A DNA stretch of 64,000 bases from Martinezella tropici (GTDB lineage: Bacteria; Pseudomonadota; Alphaproteobacteria; Rhizobiales; Rhizobiaceae). The DNA lies in the NCBI RefSeq assembly GCF_003287875.1, contig NZ_QMKK01000043.1, positions 51,494 to 115,493 of the forward strand, written 5' to 3'. Of this stretch, positions 8,189 to 18,135 are shown piece after piece (position 1 is the first letter of the stretch; each line of letters opens with the position of its first letter). The translations under genes were made by a program, and so were the position numbers. The notes under the pieces were generated by a model, which was not told the origin of the DNA, did no database searches, and worked only from the letters and a program-made list of their open reading frames with translations.

Positions 8189-8722
8189 TCAGCCCTTGAG
8201 CTTGGAGTTGCAGAGGCTGTAATAGCCGCCGCCCTTCTGGATCCACTTCAGGCCGCCGAGCGAATTGCTGGCCTTGGCTGCGTTATATGCGTCAACGCAG
8301 GTATGGAAGCGGCCTTTGCCTGGCGTCTCGGTGGCATATTTGGCGTCAACCTTTGCCGGGAAGGTTACGCCGGCCGGAGCAGCCGTCGTCGGCTTTGCCG
8401 GTTCGCTTGCCGGCGGCTTCGTCGCATCGGGCTCGCTGGCATCGACCTTGGCTGCTGCGGTTGTCTTCGCTGTCTTGGACGGCGTGGTAGCTGCCGGTGC
8501 GGTGGTTGCCGGTGCCGTCGTGGTGGCGCTGGCATCGGCACTGCACTGCGTCGCACGGAAGTCATTCCACTTTTGGCCGTTCAAGGTACCAGCGCTCTTG
8601 GCCGCCTGGTACTTGGCGCTGCACTCTTTCATGGTTAGCGCAGAAGCCGAAGAAGCGAGGCCCATCGAACCTACAACTGCAAGCGACGCAAAAGACATCA
8701 ACAGGATGGCACGACTAGTCAT
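8189..8722 (-). CDS. Exported protein with two copies of a Cys-flanked YxAAK/GxKW motif
   Basis: The 177-residue product has a signal peptide (MTSRAILLMSF ... ASSASALT, cleavage near residue 29). Mature protein: one copy of a 27-residue module (C-x3-Y-x-A-A-K ... L-x-G-x-K-W ... C), a Thr/Ala/Pro-rich linker of about 75 residues, and a second copy of the module at the C-terminus (CVDAYNAAK ... LGGLKW ... YYSLC). The paired cysteines probably form one disulfide per module. The ATG at 8722 is preferred because GGAGGA lies 8 nt upstream; the ATG at 8728 is too close and the long upstream extension has no support. Function unknown. Confidence 0.8.
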   Translation of the reverse strand: MTSRAILLMSFASLAVVGSMGLASSASALTMKECSAKYQAAKSAGTLNGQKWNDFRATQCSADASATTTAPATTAPAATTPSKTAKTTAAAKVDASEPDATKPPASEPAKPTTAAPAGVTFPAKVDAKYATETPGKGRFHTCVDAYNAAKASNSLGGLKWIQKGGGYYSLCNSKLKG

Positions 8723-9065
8723 TGGCATTTCCTCCGCTCTATGACGAATGTCGAAACTATTAATCGTATCGTCCCTATCGATTGTCAATCGACGCGCGAT
8801 TTCCGGGGCGACGAGAAGCACCATATGCGGACGAACATGAACGCAAACTGTACAAAAATAGCCATCAAAAAGAGAGACTTGGCAGGACCGGCAATCGCGG
8901 ATGGTCTTAGATGAGCGTACCGGCTTCATCCGGAAGTGGATAAGGCGACGATGTCGATATGGCATCATAGCGCCCGTTAACTCACGGGATAACAATGTGC
9001 TCGGGCTGCAATTGCATTGGGCGTGAAATTGCTGGCCCGCGACGGCCGATACCCGCTATAGATGG

Positions 9066-9192
9066 ATGCAATTGCTGACGCGATACACTTATCGCGAGAT
9101 CCGGGCCTTGAAGTGCGGGCATATCGCCCTAATCTTTTCCTGGCAGTTCCCCTCTCTATGCCCTGGATGCTCTCCCTTCCAGGGCATTTTTC
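9066..9192 (+). ncRNA. Candidate small RNA with intrinsic terminator
   Basis: The 8723-9368 stretch holds no convincing gene but ends in a textbook plus-strand terminator (9158-9192). Upstream of it are two small hairpins: GCGATA/TATCGC (9080-9095) and GGGC/GCCC (9117-9129). Between the second hairpin and the terminator is an unpaired pyrimidine-rich segment (TTCCCCTCTCT), the kind of anti-Shine-Dalgarno sequence used by rhizobial trans-acting sRNAs. A weak -10 (GCTATA, 9055-9060) suggests initiation near 9066. No known family was recognised, and the 5' end is a guess. Confidence 0.45.
9158..9192 (+). terminator. Strong rho-independent terminator
   Basis: A perfect 10-bp stem (ATGCCCTGGA at 9158-9167, TCCAGGGCAT at 9178-9187) with a 10-nt loop is followed by TTTTC. 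It works only on the plus strand and has no protein gene upstream, which implies an untranslated transcript. Confidence 0.8.
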
Positions 9193-9368
9193 TTGGCAGG
9201 CGTGCCATGCGGCGAGCTCCGTCAGGCAAAATGATTTAAGTAAAATGATTCGCCTTGGCTCCGGATTGAGCGTAGGTTGCGCTATCGTCGGCTACCGAAC
9301 CCGTAGGCGCCGGCGGCTGAGAGTTGCTGATGCGGCACTCTCGCCTGCAGAGGTCAAGGAGTTCTCGC

Positions 9369-9530
9369 ATGACCTCGCATGACAATCGAGACAATATACT
9401 CAGCGATCAGCAACTGCATGATCTTCTCAAGGCGCAAGATGAGATGGATCATCCGGAGAAGGCGAAGCTTGGCACGCCGGATGAGTTTGTCGTGTCTGCC
9501 GAAGAAAGTGCCCAGGAGTCTTGCTTGTGA
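9369..9530 (+). CDS. Small hypothetical protein, 53 aa
   Basis: A short acidic, hydrophilic frame (MTSHDNRDNIL ... AQESCL) with AAGGAG 8 nt before the ATG at 9369. A second ATG in another frame follows closely, but this one has the better spacing. No motif, signal or membrane segment is visible. It is about 100 bp before the convergent end of lipB. It resembles the many small conserved hypotheticals of Rhizobium; no function is assigned. Confidence 0.5.
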   Translation: MTSHDNRDNILSDQQLHDLLKAQDEMDHPEKAKLGTPDEFVVSAEESAQESCL

Positions 9531-9629
9531 GGGCAGCGGGCGATCGGGCAGGATGTTGATCCTGCCCCGCTTCAGCGTTGAAATCGGAATAATGTCTTGG
9601 GTCGCGAGAAGGCGCGTGGGAAAGCGATC

Positions 9630-10346
9630 TTACGTTTCGTTGACCGTCTGCCCGAAGACCTGCTCGAAGGCATCGCGAAGGCGGATATCGACATCGGTCA
9701 TCATGACCGGCAGGCCGAGATCGACGAGGCTGGTGACGCCGTGAGCGGAAATCCCGCAGGGAATGATGCCGGTGAAATGGCCGAGATCGGGATCGACGTT
9801 CAGCGAAAGGCCGTGAAACGTCACCCATTTGCGCACGCGGATGCCGAGAGCCGCGATCTTGTCTTCCGCCATGGTGCCGTCAGGTAGCACTGGCTTTTCC
9901 GGCCGCCGGACCCATACTCCGACCCGATCTTCGCGCCGCTCGCCGCGCACATTCATCGAATCGAGCGTACGAATGATGACCTCTTCAAGCGCACCGACGA
10001 AGGCGCGGATATCCTGCCGCCGACACTTCAGGTCCAGCATGACATAGGCCACGCGCTGGCCCGGGCCATGATAGGTATATTCCCCGCCGCGTCCGGTCGC
10101 GAATACCGGAAATCGATCCGGCTCGATAAGATCGGCCGCATCGGCGCTCGTGCCCGCGGTATAGAGCGGCGGATGCTCCACCAGCCAGACAAGTTCAGCT
10201 GCCCGCCCTTCGGCAATGGCGGCGACTTCCGCCTCCATCGCGGCGACGGCCTCTTCATAAGGTACGAGACCATCGCTGATCCGCCAGCGAACGGGCGGCG
10301 TACCGTGGACAGGGAACATCTGGTGAGAAAGTTCGGTGCGAAGCAT
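9630..10346 (-). CDS. lipB: Lipoyl(octanoyl) transferase
   Basis: Transfers octanoyl from acyl carrier protein to lipoyl domains, the first step of endogenous lipoylation. Its targets include GcvH (25557-25919) as well as 2-oxo acid dehydrogenases. The 238-residue chain shows the LipB signatures: GGEYTYHGPGQ, the lysine in AEDKIAALGIRVRKWVTFHG, and the acyl-accepting cysteine in FTGIIPCGIS. The ATG at 10346 follows AAAGGA at 8 nt. A longer frame to 10424 exists but adds residues outside the conserved domain. It reads away from the tRNA-Leu locus. Confidence 0.95.
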   Translation of the reverse strand: MLRTELSHQMFPVHGTPPVRWRISDGLVPYEEAVAAMEAEVAAIAEGRAAELVWLVEHPPLYTAGTSADAADLIEPDRFPVFATGRGGEYTYHGPGQRVAYVMLDLKCRRQDIRAFVGALEEVIIRTLDSMNVRGERREDRVGVWVRRPEKPVLPDGTMAEDKIAALGIRVRKWVTFHGLSLNVDPDLGHFTGIIPCGISAHGVTSLVDLGLPVMMTDVDIRLRDAFEQVFGQTVNET

Positions 10347-10521
10347 ATGGCAGTCCTTTGCGTGCCGCCGGCCGCCCGTGTGGAAATCCACCGCTGCCTG
10401 CGAGTTGTCCACATATGGCGCCAATCGAGCGGAAATTCAAACATCTAAGGCGTTTCCATCGCATCGGGACGAGCGCGATCGGAGGAGCTGTGAAGGAATT
10501 TAAAAAAACTGACATATCGCT

Positions 10522-10550
10522 CTTGTGCCCCCCGAATGCTTTTGCTACAT
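10522..10550 (+). promoter_or_regulatory. Probable sigma-70 promoter of tRNA-Leu
   Basis: CTTGTG (10522-10527) and CTACAT (10545-10550), separated by 17 bp, match the rhizobial CTTGAC/CTATAT consensus at 4 of 6 and 5 of 6 positions. They lie 35 bp before the mature tRNA 5' end. Confidence 0.55.
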
Positions 10551-10584
10551 GCAGCCGCGCCGGAGCAATCCGGCCTACCACGAT

Positions 10585-10669
10585 GCGGTCGTGGCGGAAT
10601 TGGTAGACGCGCAGCGTTGAGGTCGCTGTGGGGCAACCCGTGGAAGTTCGAGTCTTCTCGACCGCACCA
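10585..10669 (+). tRNA. tRNA-Leu (anticodon GAG)
   Basis: An 85-nt class II tRNA with encoded CCA. The acceptor stem is GCGGTCG (10585-10591) with CGACCGC (10659-10665). The anticodon stem CAGCG/CGCTG encloses the loop TTGAGGT, giving GAG, which reads CUC and CUU codons. There is a variable arm (TGGGGCAACCCG) and a T-loop TTCGAGT. It is followed directly by a terminator. Confidence 0.96.
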
Positions 10670-10673
10670 AAAG

Positions 10674-10698
10674 AACCCGGCTTCGGCTGGGTTTTTTG
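10674..10698 (+). terminator. Rho-independent terminator of tRNA-Leu
   Basis: The stem AACCCGGC/GCTGGGTT with a TTCG tetraloop is followed by a run of six T, five bases after the encoded CCA. Confidence 0.9.
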
Positions 10699-10753
10699 TT
10701 TTCAATCCCTATCGGTTATAGATTCGATGTGAACTACAGCGAACTGTCACGGT

Positions 10754-11176
10754 TCAATGCGCAACATCCTTGCTGAGATTGCGCAGCCGGATCTGGTGAT
10801 CGAGTCGCTCGAGCTGGCGAGAGGTCGCCTCGATCAGCTTGCCCATTTCCTGATAGGCAGTTCGCAGTCGCGAAAGCTCGTTTCGGATAGCCTCCAGTGC
10901 CCGTTGGTCGCTATCCTCTCCGGGACCATCGCCCGCCCCGGTCATCAACCAGGCCGGAGAAACATCGAAAAGAGCCGACATCTTCGCCAGAGCGGAGGGA
11001 TTTGGTTCGGCGCGATCGGATTCCCAGGCAAGCATCGTCTCTTCGCTGACACCAAGCTGGCTTGCCAATGTTTGGAGGCTGATGCCGGCGGCATCGCGGG
11101 CCATGGACAGGCGGCCACCCAGAGTGTCGTCGCCCTCATCCGAAAAAACGGTCGTCTCTTGTTCGGGTTTGAACAT
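10754..11176 (-). CDS. XRE family helix-turn-helix regulator with coiled-coil tail
   Basis: 140 residues. A Cro/C1-type HTH occupies about residues 20-78 (LGGRLSMARDAAGISLQTLASQLGVSEETMLAWESDRAEPNPSALAKMSALFDV). An acidic linker and a C-terminal amphipathic helix (about 92-135) follow, likely for dimerisation. The DNA-binding helix sequence (SEETMLAWE) is intact. It is monocistronic, tail to tail with the tRNA-Leu terminator. The 220 bp upstream, to the EamA gene, hold no other gene. Target unknown. Confidence 0.85.
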   Translation of the reverse strand: MFKPEQETTVFSDEGDDTLGGRLSMARDAAGISLQTLASQLGVSEETMLAWESDRAEPNPSALAKMSALFDVSPAWLMTGAGDGPGEDSDQRALEAIRNELSRLRTAYQEMGKLIEATSRQLERLDHQIRLRNLSKDVAH

Positions 11177-11396
11177 CGGTGCGATCCTTTTCTTGGGCGC
11201 GCCGGTGAATTTTTGTGCGGCGCATTGATGTTTTAGCCGTTTCCAAAGGCAGAGATAGGTCTAAGGGCGTCATTCCACCATTGCGATCTGTCCCAAATGG
11301 AAAAGTGTGACGTTTTGCGATGACTGTTTTCGCTTATTGCCACCAGCGTCCGATCGCGCCTTGATTGCATGTCCCTCCTGTGTTTGATGATCATGC

Positions 11397-12332
11397 ATGA
11401 CCGTCGCTCTCGCCGCTCCCTCACAACAAAATCCACTCCGAGGCATGACGATCATGGCAAGCGCCATGATCCTGCTGCCGACGATGGATGCGATCGCCAA
11501 ATACATGGCGAGCTTCGAAGGCATGTCGCCAGGCCAGGTGACTTTCTATCGCTTCTTCTTTCAGGTCGTCTGCATACTGCCGCTGCTGATGACGACAACC
11601 GGGCGATCGGCATTCTCGGCAAGGCGACCCTGGATGAATCTGCTGCGTGGCGCGCTGCATGGTGCTGCCAGCCTGCTCTTCTTCGCAGCGGTCAAATACA
11701 TGCCGCTCGCCGATGTCTTCGCGATCTATTTCGTCGAACCGTTCATGCTGACGGCCCTTTCAGCGCTGTTTCTGGGCGATAGGGTCGGCTGGAGGCGGTG
11801 GCTGGCGATCGTCATCGGCTTCGTCGGCGCGATGATCGTCATTCAGCCGAGCTTCGAGATCTTTGGATTAAAGGCATTGCTGCCTGTGGCCTGCGCCTTC
11901 CTCTTTGCGCTCTATCTGTTCATGAACCGCGCTGTCGGCGAGGCGGATTCGCCGTTGACGATGCAGGTCATGGCCGGCGTCGGCGGCACGCTGTTCATGT
12001 CGGCCACCTTGCTTGCGGGAGCATCCGCCGGCGTCGCAGATTTCGAGCCCTCCCTGCCCGCTTCCACGCTCGGGCTCGTCCTTTTGCTGATTCTGGGCTC
12101 GATATCAGGCTACGCGCATATGCTGGTCGTCAGAGCCTTCCGGCTGGCACCGCTCTCGCTGCTTGCCCCTTTTCAATATTTCGAGATCATTTCCGCCACT
12201 GTTCTCGGTTACGCGATCTTCGGCGACTTTCCAAATCTTTCCAAATGGATCGGTATATCGATCATTGTCGGCTCCGGCCTGTTCATCATCTGGCGGGAGC
12301 GCGTTCAGTCGCGATCGGAAAAAACCGCGTGA
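11397..12332 (+). CDS. EamA/DMT family transporter
   Basis: 311-residue inner-membrane protein with ten predicted helices arranged as two EamA repeats (about residues 18-150 and 165-300), typical of the drug/metabolite transporter superfamily. An N-terminal charged tail precedes GMTIMASAMILLPTMDAIAKYMA. The substrate cannot be deduced; relatives export amino acids, riboflavin or S-adenosylmethionine. The start at 11397 has no strong Shine-Dalgarno; ATG 11445 is an alternative just before the first helix. pccA follows 80 bp downstream. Confidence 0.85.
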   Translation: MTVALAAPSQQNPLRGMTIMASAMILLPTMDAIAKYMASFEGMSPGQVTFYRFFFQVVCILPLLMTTTGRSAFSARRPWMNLLRGALHGAASLLFFAAVKYMPLADVFAIYFVEPFMLTALSALFLGDRVGWRRWLAIVIGFVGAMIVIQPSFEIFGLKALLPVACAFLFALYLFMNRAVGEADSPLTMQVMAGVGGTLFMSATLLAGASAGVADFEPSLPASTLGLVLLLILGSISGYAHMLVVRAFRLAPLSLLAPFQYFEIISATVLGYAIFGDFPNLSKWIGISIIVGSGLFIIWRERVQSRSEKTA

Positions 12333-12412
12333 GCGCCGATATCTTCGCATGGACCGACGGTGCAATTTATGGCTAAAACACTGACTGAATAGAGTATTTG
12401 GGCGGAGATTGC

Positions 12413-14422
<2,010 letters not shown>

Positions 14423-14584
14423 TCGAGAAGCTTCGCCATCGCGGCCATATGAAAAAGCTTGCATGGCGATTGCTCGGCCAAAACATGATAATTGCGACGC
14501 TAAGTGTCTGATTTTGGCTTGAGCCGCCCCGTGCGCCCATGCCAATGTCGCGCGGACCAAATCATAGCAGGAAGGGATGAGATC

Positions 14585-15712
14585 ATGGACGTAAGAGCAG
14601 CGGTCGCGGTTGCGGCAGGCAAGCCGCTTGAGGTGATGACGGTTCAGCTGGAGGGGCCGAGAGCCGGCGAAGTGCTGATCGAGGTCAAGGCGACCGGCAT
14701 CTGCCACACCGATGATTTCACGCTCTCGGGCGCCGATCCGGAAGGGCTGTTCCCGGCGATCCTCGGCCATGAAGGTGCCGGCATCGTCGTCGATGTCGGT
14801 CCGGGGGTAACCTCGGTGAAGAAAGGCGATCACGTCATTCCGCTCTATACGCCCGAATGCCGCGAATGCCCGTCGTGTCTCAGCCGCAAGACCAACCTGT
14901 GCACCGCGATCCGTGCGACTCAGGGCCAGGGCCTCATGCCCGACGGCACCTCGCGCTTCTCGATCGGCAAGGACAAGATCCACCACTATATGGGCTGCTC
15001 CACCTTCGCCAATTACACCGTGCTGCCGGAGATCGCCGTCGCCAAGGTCAATTCCGACGCCCCCTTCGACAAGATCTGCTATATCGGCTGCGGTGTCACC
15101 ACAGGCATCGGTGCCGTCGTCAACACCGCCAAGGTGGAGATGGGGGCAACCGCCATCGTCTTCGGTCTCGGCGGCATCGGGCTCAACGTCATCCAGGGCT
15201 TGCGGCTTGCCGGCGCCGGCATGATCATCGGCGTCGATCTCAACAATGACAAGAAGGCCTGGGGCGAGCGCTTCGGCATGACGCATTTCGTCAATCCGAA
15301 GGAGGTCGGCGACGACATCGTGCCTTATCTCGTCAATATGACGAAGCGCGGGGCCGACCAGATCGGCGGCGCCGACTATACCTTCGACTGCACCGGCAAC
15401 ACCAAGGTGATGCGTCAGGCGCTGGAAGCAAGCCATCGCGGCTGGGGCAAGTCCGTGGTCATCGGCGTTGCCGGCGCCGGCCAGGAGATCTCCACGCGTC
15501 CGTTCCAGCTGGTGACGGGCCGCTCGTGGATGGGCACGGCCTTCGGCGGGGCACGCGGCCGCACCGATGTGCCGAAGATCGTCGACTGGTACATGGAAGG
15601 CAAGATCGAGATCGATCCGATGATCACCCACACCATGCCGCTCGAAGACATCAACAAGGGTTTCGAGCTCATGCATTCGGGTGAAAGCATCCGCAGCGTC
15701 GTGCTCTACTGA
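14585..15712 (+). CDS. adhC: S-(hydroxymethyl)glutathione dehydrogenase / class III alcohol dehydrogenase
   Basis: 375-residue zinc alcohol dehydrogenase that oxidises the formaldehyde-glutathione adduct to S-formylglutathione with NAD+. Catalytic zinc ligands are present in TGICHTDD and GHEGAG. The structural zinc site is ECRECPSCLSRKTNLC, and the Rossmann glycines are FGLGGIGLN. The ATG at 14585 follows AGGAAGGGATGA at normal spacing; the frame extends upstream, but those residues do not belong to the family. The next enzyme of the pathway, FghA, is encoded at 16350 on the same strand. Confidence 0.95.
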   Translation: MDVRAAVAVAAGKPLEVMTVQLEGPRAGEVLIEVKATGICHTDDFTLSGADPEGLFPAILGHEGAGIVVDVGPGVTSVKKGDHVIPLYTPECRECPSCLSRKTNLCTAIRATQGQGLMPDGTSRFSIGKDKIHHYMGCSTFANYTVLPEIAVAKVNSDAPFDKICYIGCGVTTGIGAVVNTAKVEMGATAIVFGLGGIGLNVIQGLRLAGAGMIIGVDLNNDKKAWGERFGMTHFVNPKEVGDDIVPYLVNMTKRGADQIGGADYTFDCTGNTKVMRQALEASHRGWGKSVVIGVAGAGQEISTRPFQLVTGRSWMGTAFGGARGRTDVPKIVDWYMEGKIEIDPMITHTMPLEDINKGFELMHSGESIRSVVLY

Positions 15713-15786
15713 GGCACAAAGCCACTCGACTGGGCGTATGCGGCGCATGAGAAAAGCGCCGCATAGAGTTGAAAAGATTTGATATC

Positions 15787-16227
15787 ATGATTTATGTCGA
15801 CGCCGACGCGTGCCCGGTCAAGCCGGAGATCCTGAAGGTTGCCGAACGCCACGGCATGGAGGTGACCTTTGTCGCCAATTCGGGATTGCGGCCATCGCGG
15901 GACCCGATGGTGCACAACGTCATCGTCTCCAATGCCTTCGATGCCGCCGACAACTGGATCGCGGAGCGTGCCGGTGCCGGCGATATCGTCGTCACGGCGG
16001 ATGTACCGCTTGCTGGTCGCTGCGTCGCGACCGGAGCGCTCGTGACGGGACCGACCGGTCGCATCTTCGACAAGACCAATATCGGCATGGCAACGGCGAT
16101 GCGCGACCTTGGCGCGCATCTTCGCGAAACCGGTGAGAGCAAGGGCTACAACGCCGCCTTCTCTCCGCGCGACCGCTCCGCCTTCCTCGAAACCTTCGAC
16201 CGGCTCTGCCGGCGTGCTAGAGCATGA
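15787..16227 (+). CDS. YaiI/YqxD (UPF0178, DUF188) family protein
   Basis: 146 residues beginning MIYVDADACPVKPEI, the family hallmark. A VTADVPLAGRC motif near residue 80 and GRIFDKTNIG follow. The fold is related to PIN-like nucleases, but function is not established. It sits between adhC and fghA without an obvious link to formaldehyde. The last codons and the stop lie inside a palindromic repeat that starts at 16218, so the final residues (ARA) are repeat-derived. The start at ATG 15787 matches family members; a TTG at 15769 is possible. Confidence 0.9.
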   Translation: MIYVDADACPVKPEILKVAERHGMEVTFVANSGLRPSRDPMVHNVIVSNAFDAADNWIAERAGAGDIVVTADVPLAGRCVATGALVTGPTGRIFDKTNIGMATAMRDLGAHLRETGESKGYNAAFSPRDRSAFLETFDRLCRRARA

Positions 16228-16321
16228 TCCCAAAAAGTGCGCAGCGGTTTTTGGACAAGATCATGCAAAATCAAAAACATTTGAGCGCGATGGCGATTCG
16301 AAGAAAAGCCATCACGCTCTA
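16218..16321. repeat. RIME-like palindromic intergenic repeat
   Basis: About 104 bp made of two hairpins. The first is GCATGATC (16222-16229) with GATCATGC (16259-16266). The second is GAGCGCGATGGC (16283-16294) with GCCATCACGCTC (16308-16319), 11 of 12 pairing plus a wobble. Sequence and architecture match the short mosaic repeats scattered between Rhizobium genes. It overlaps the 3' end of the YaiI-family gene and precedes fghA. Confidence 0.75.
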
Positions 16322-16349
16322 AAACTCACCAGACGCCTGGAGGCCAGCC

Positions 16350-17186
16350 GTGAATATCATTTCCCAGAACACCGCTTTCGGCGGCATGCAAGGCGTTTTT
16401 TCGCATGAGTCCGAAGCCTGCAAATGCGAGATGACCTTCGCCGTTTTCGTGCCGCCACAGGCAATCAAGGAGCCTCGCCCGGTTCTCTGGTATCTCTCCG
16501 GCCTCACCTGCACCCATGCCAATGTCATGGAAAAGGGAGAATATCGCCGCATGGCCGCCGAGCTCGGCCTCATCATCGTCTGCCCGGACACCAGCCCGCG
16601 CGGCAATGACGTGCCTGATGAACTGACCAATTGGCAGATGGGCAAAGGTGCGGGCTTCTATCTCGATGCGACCGAGATGCCCTGGGCCGAAAACTATCAG
16701 ATGTACACCTACATCACCGAAGAACTGCCCGCCCTCATCGCCAAGCAATTCCGGGCCGACATGAGCCGCCAGGGCATCTTCGGCCATTCCATGGGTGGCC
16801 ACGGCGCCATGACGATCGCCCTGAAGAACCCGGAGCGCTTCAAGAGCTGCTCGGCTTTCGCTCCGATCGTCCAGCCGTCGACGGCCGATTGGTCCGCACC
16901 TGCGCTGGAGAAATATTTGGGGAGCGACAAGGCCGGATGGCGCCGCTATGACGCCTGCGCCCTCGTCGAAGACGGCGCTCGCTTCCCCGAATTTCTGATC
17001 GATCAGGGCAAGGCCGACAGCTTCCTCGAAAATGGCCTGCGCCCCTGGCTGTTCGAGGAGGCAATCAAGAAAACCGGCATCGGCCTGACGCTGCGCATGC
17101 ATGAGCGCTACGATCATTCCTATTACTTCATCTCGACCTTTATGGATGATCACCTGAAGTGGCATGCCGAACGCCTGACGAGATGA
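16350..17186 (+). CDS. fghA: S-formylglutathione hydrolase
   Basis: 278-residue alpha/beta hydrolase of the esterase D family that splits S-formylglutathione into formate and glutathione, completing the formaldehyde oxidation begun by AdhC. The nucleophile is Ser147 in FGHSMGGHG. Substrate-site features LSGLTCTHANVMEKGEYRR and CPDTSPRG are present, and the catalytic His lies in RYDHSYYFISTF near the C-terminus. An ATG at 16350 follows the palindromic repeat. Confidence 0.95.
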   Translation: MNIISQNTAFGGMQGVFSHESEACKCEMTFAVFVPPQAIKEPRPVLWYLSGLTCTHANVMEKGEYRRMAAELGLIIVCPDTSPRGNDVPDELTNWQMGKGAGFYLDATEMPWAENYQMYTYITEELPALIAKQFRADMSRQGIFGHSMGGHGAMTIALKNPERFKSCSAFAPIVQPSTADWSAPALEKYLGSDKAGWRRYDACALVEDGARFPEFLIDQGKADSFLENGLRPWLFEEAIKKTGIGLTLRMHERYDHSYYFISTFMDDHLKWHAERLTR

Positions 17187-17249
17187 TGTGGCATGGCTGC
17201 CATGCGGTTCATGCCTTGAAAAGCGCCTTCGGCAAAGGCATATACGCAT

Positions 17250-17330
17250 TGCGCAGACGACTGCGGCGGCCGGGAAGATGACCGGCCGTAGACCCCCGCG
17301 GGGACGGCCTCGCTCTTAACAAGGAGCGTA
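17250..17330 (+). promoter_or_regulatory. Guanidine-II (mini-ykkC) riboswitch controlling the SMR exporter
   Basis: Two hairpins carry the diagnostic ACGR tetraloops. P1 is CGCAG-ACGA-CTGCG (17252-17265). P2 is GCGGGG-ACGG-CCTCGC (17298-17313). Between them a third hairpin (CGGCCGG 17267-17273 with CCGGCCG 17282-17288) shortens the linker. The 3' strand of P2 overlaps CGCTC (17311-17315), which can instead pair with GAGCG (17324-17328) and mask the AAGGAG ribosome-binding site of the gene at 17333. Guanidine binding to the ACGR loops should hold P2 closed and free the site. Motif, order and downstream gene all fit the known class. Confidence 0.88.
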
Positions 17331-17332
17331 AA

Positions 17333-17647
17333 ATGGCTTGGTTCCTGCTTCTCCTCGCAGGCTTGTTCGAAATCGGCTGGGCGGTCGGGCTCAAATATAC
17401 CGACGGATTCACCCGACCGATGCCGACGGTCCTCACCGTCGCATCCATGATCATCAGCATCGTGCTGCTTGGATTGGCGGTGAAAACCCTGCCGATGGGC
17501 ACGGCTTATGCGGTCTGGACCGGTATCGGCACCGTCGGCACAGTTCTGCTCGGCATATGGCTACTCGGCGATCCCGCGACATCCGTCCGACTGCTCTGCA
17601 TCGGCCTGATCGTGGCCGGCATTGCAGGCTTGAAGCTTGCTGCCTGA
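17333..17647 (+). CDS. sugE: SMR family guanidinium exporter (Gdx/SugE type)
   Basis: 104 residues with four membrane helices, the full length of a small multidrug resistance subunit. The conserved membrane-embedded Glu13 (LAGLFEIGW) binds substrate and protons. The Gdx-type helix 2 and 3 signatures (GLAVKTLPMGTAYAVWTGIG) are present, so it belongs with guanidinium/proton antiporters rather than broad Qac pumps. The upstream guanidine-II riboswitch agrees with that assignment. It converges on a DoxX gene 7 bp away. Confidence 0.93.
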   Translation: MAWFLLLLAGLFEIGWAVGLKYTDGFTRPMPTVLTVASMIISIVLLGLAVKTLPMGTAYAVWTGIGTVGTVLLGIWLLGDPATSVRLLCIGLIVAGIAGLKLAA

Positions 17648-17654
17648 GATATCG

Positions 17655-18041
17655 TTATCGGCGCTGGCGATTGTCCAGCGCCCATTTCCCAGGGCCTGCA
17701 AATACCAGAAACAGGAAGATGAAGCAGAACAGCACCGCGCCATCGCCGTCATTGTTGGCCGGAAAGAAATTGATCTGCATATGCACCATGAAATAGGCGA
17801 TCGCCATTTCACCGCTGAGGAGAAAGGCGACTGGTCGAGTGAATAGACCGAGCAGAATGAGGATGCCGCCCACGAACTCGATGATCGCCGCAACGAAAAA
17901 CAGCGTCGTGATGGCGTAAGGCGCCGGCGGAAAGCCGAAGAGCTTCTGCGTGCCATGTTCGATGAACAACAGGGCAGCCACGATTCGCAGGATTGCGAGA
18001 GCTGTAGGCTGGTAGGGCGACAAGCGCTCAGAAAGTGACAT
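17655..18041 (-). CDS. DoxX family membrane protein (copy A)
   Basis: 128 residues with four predicted helices and the DoxX pattern (ALLFIEHGTQKLFGF near the first helix, EFVGGILILLGLFTRPVAFLLSGEMAIAYFMVH in the middle). GGAG lies 6 nt before the ATG. It is a close paralogue of the gene at 18177-18569: RPVAF, AIAYFM and the FFPANN...G segments are shared. DoxX proteins are quinone-linked or associated with thiol/oxidative stress in some species; the role here is unknown. Confidence 0.85.
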   Translation of the reverse strand: MSLSERLSPYQPTALAILRIVAALLFIEHGTQKLFGFPPAPYAITTLFFVAAIIEFVGGILILLGLFTRPVAFLLSGEMAIAYFMVHMQINFFPANNDGDGAVLFCFIFLFLVFAGPGKWALDNRQRR

Positions 18042-18135
18042 GAAGATCTCCGTTCAAAGGGGAATGCGAAGGAGATCCTGTCGAAAGTGCTCTCGCTCCG
18101 CTGACAACGGAATTAACACGCGAGAGCCATATTTA

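Noticed and set aside
9062..9382. 106-codon plus-strand frame
   Set aside because: It runs straight through the terminator hairpin at 9158-9192, has no ribosome site and no protein-like composition; the small-RNA reading fits better.
10585..10700. tRNA-Leu as an integration (att) site for an island
   Set aside because: No integrase gene or repeated tRNA 3' end was found on either side.
17298..17328. Simple attenuator terminator before the SMR exporter gene
   Set aside because: There is no U-tract, and the hairpins carry ACGR loops with Shine-Dalgarno masking, which fits a translational riboswitch instead.
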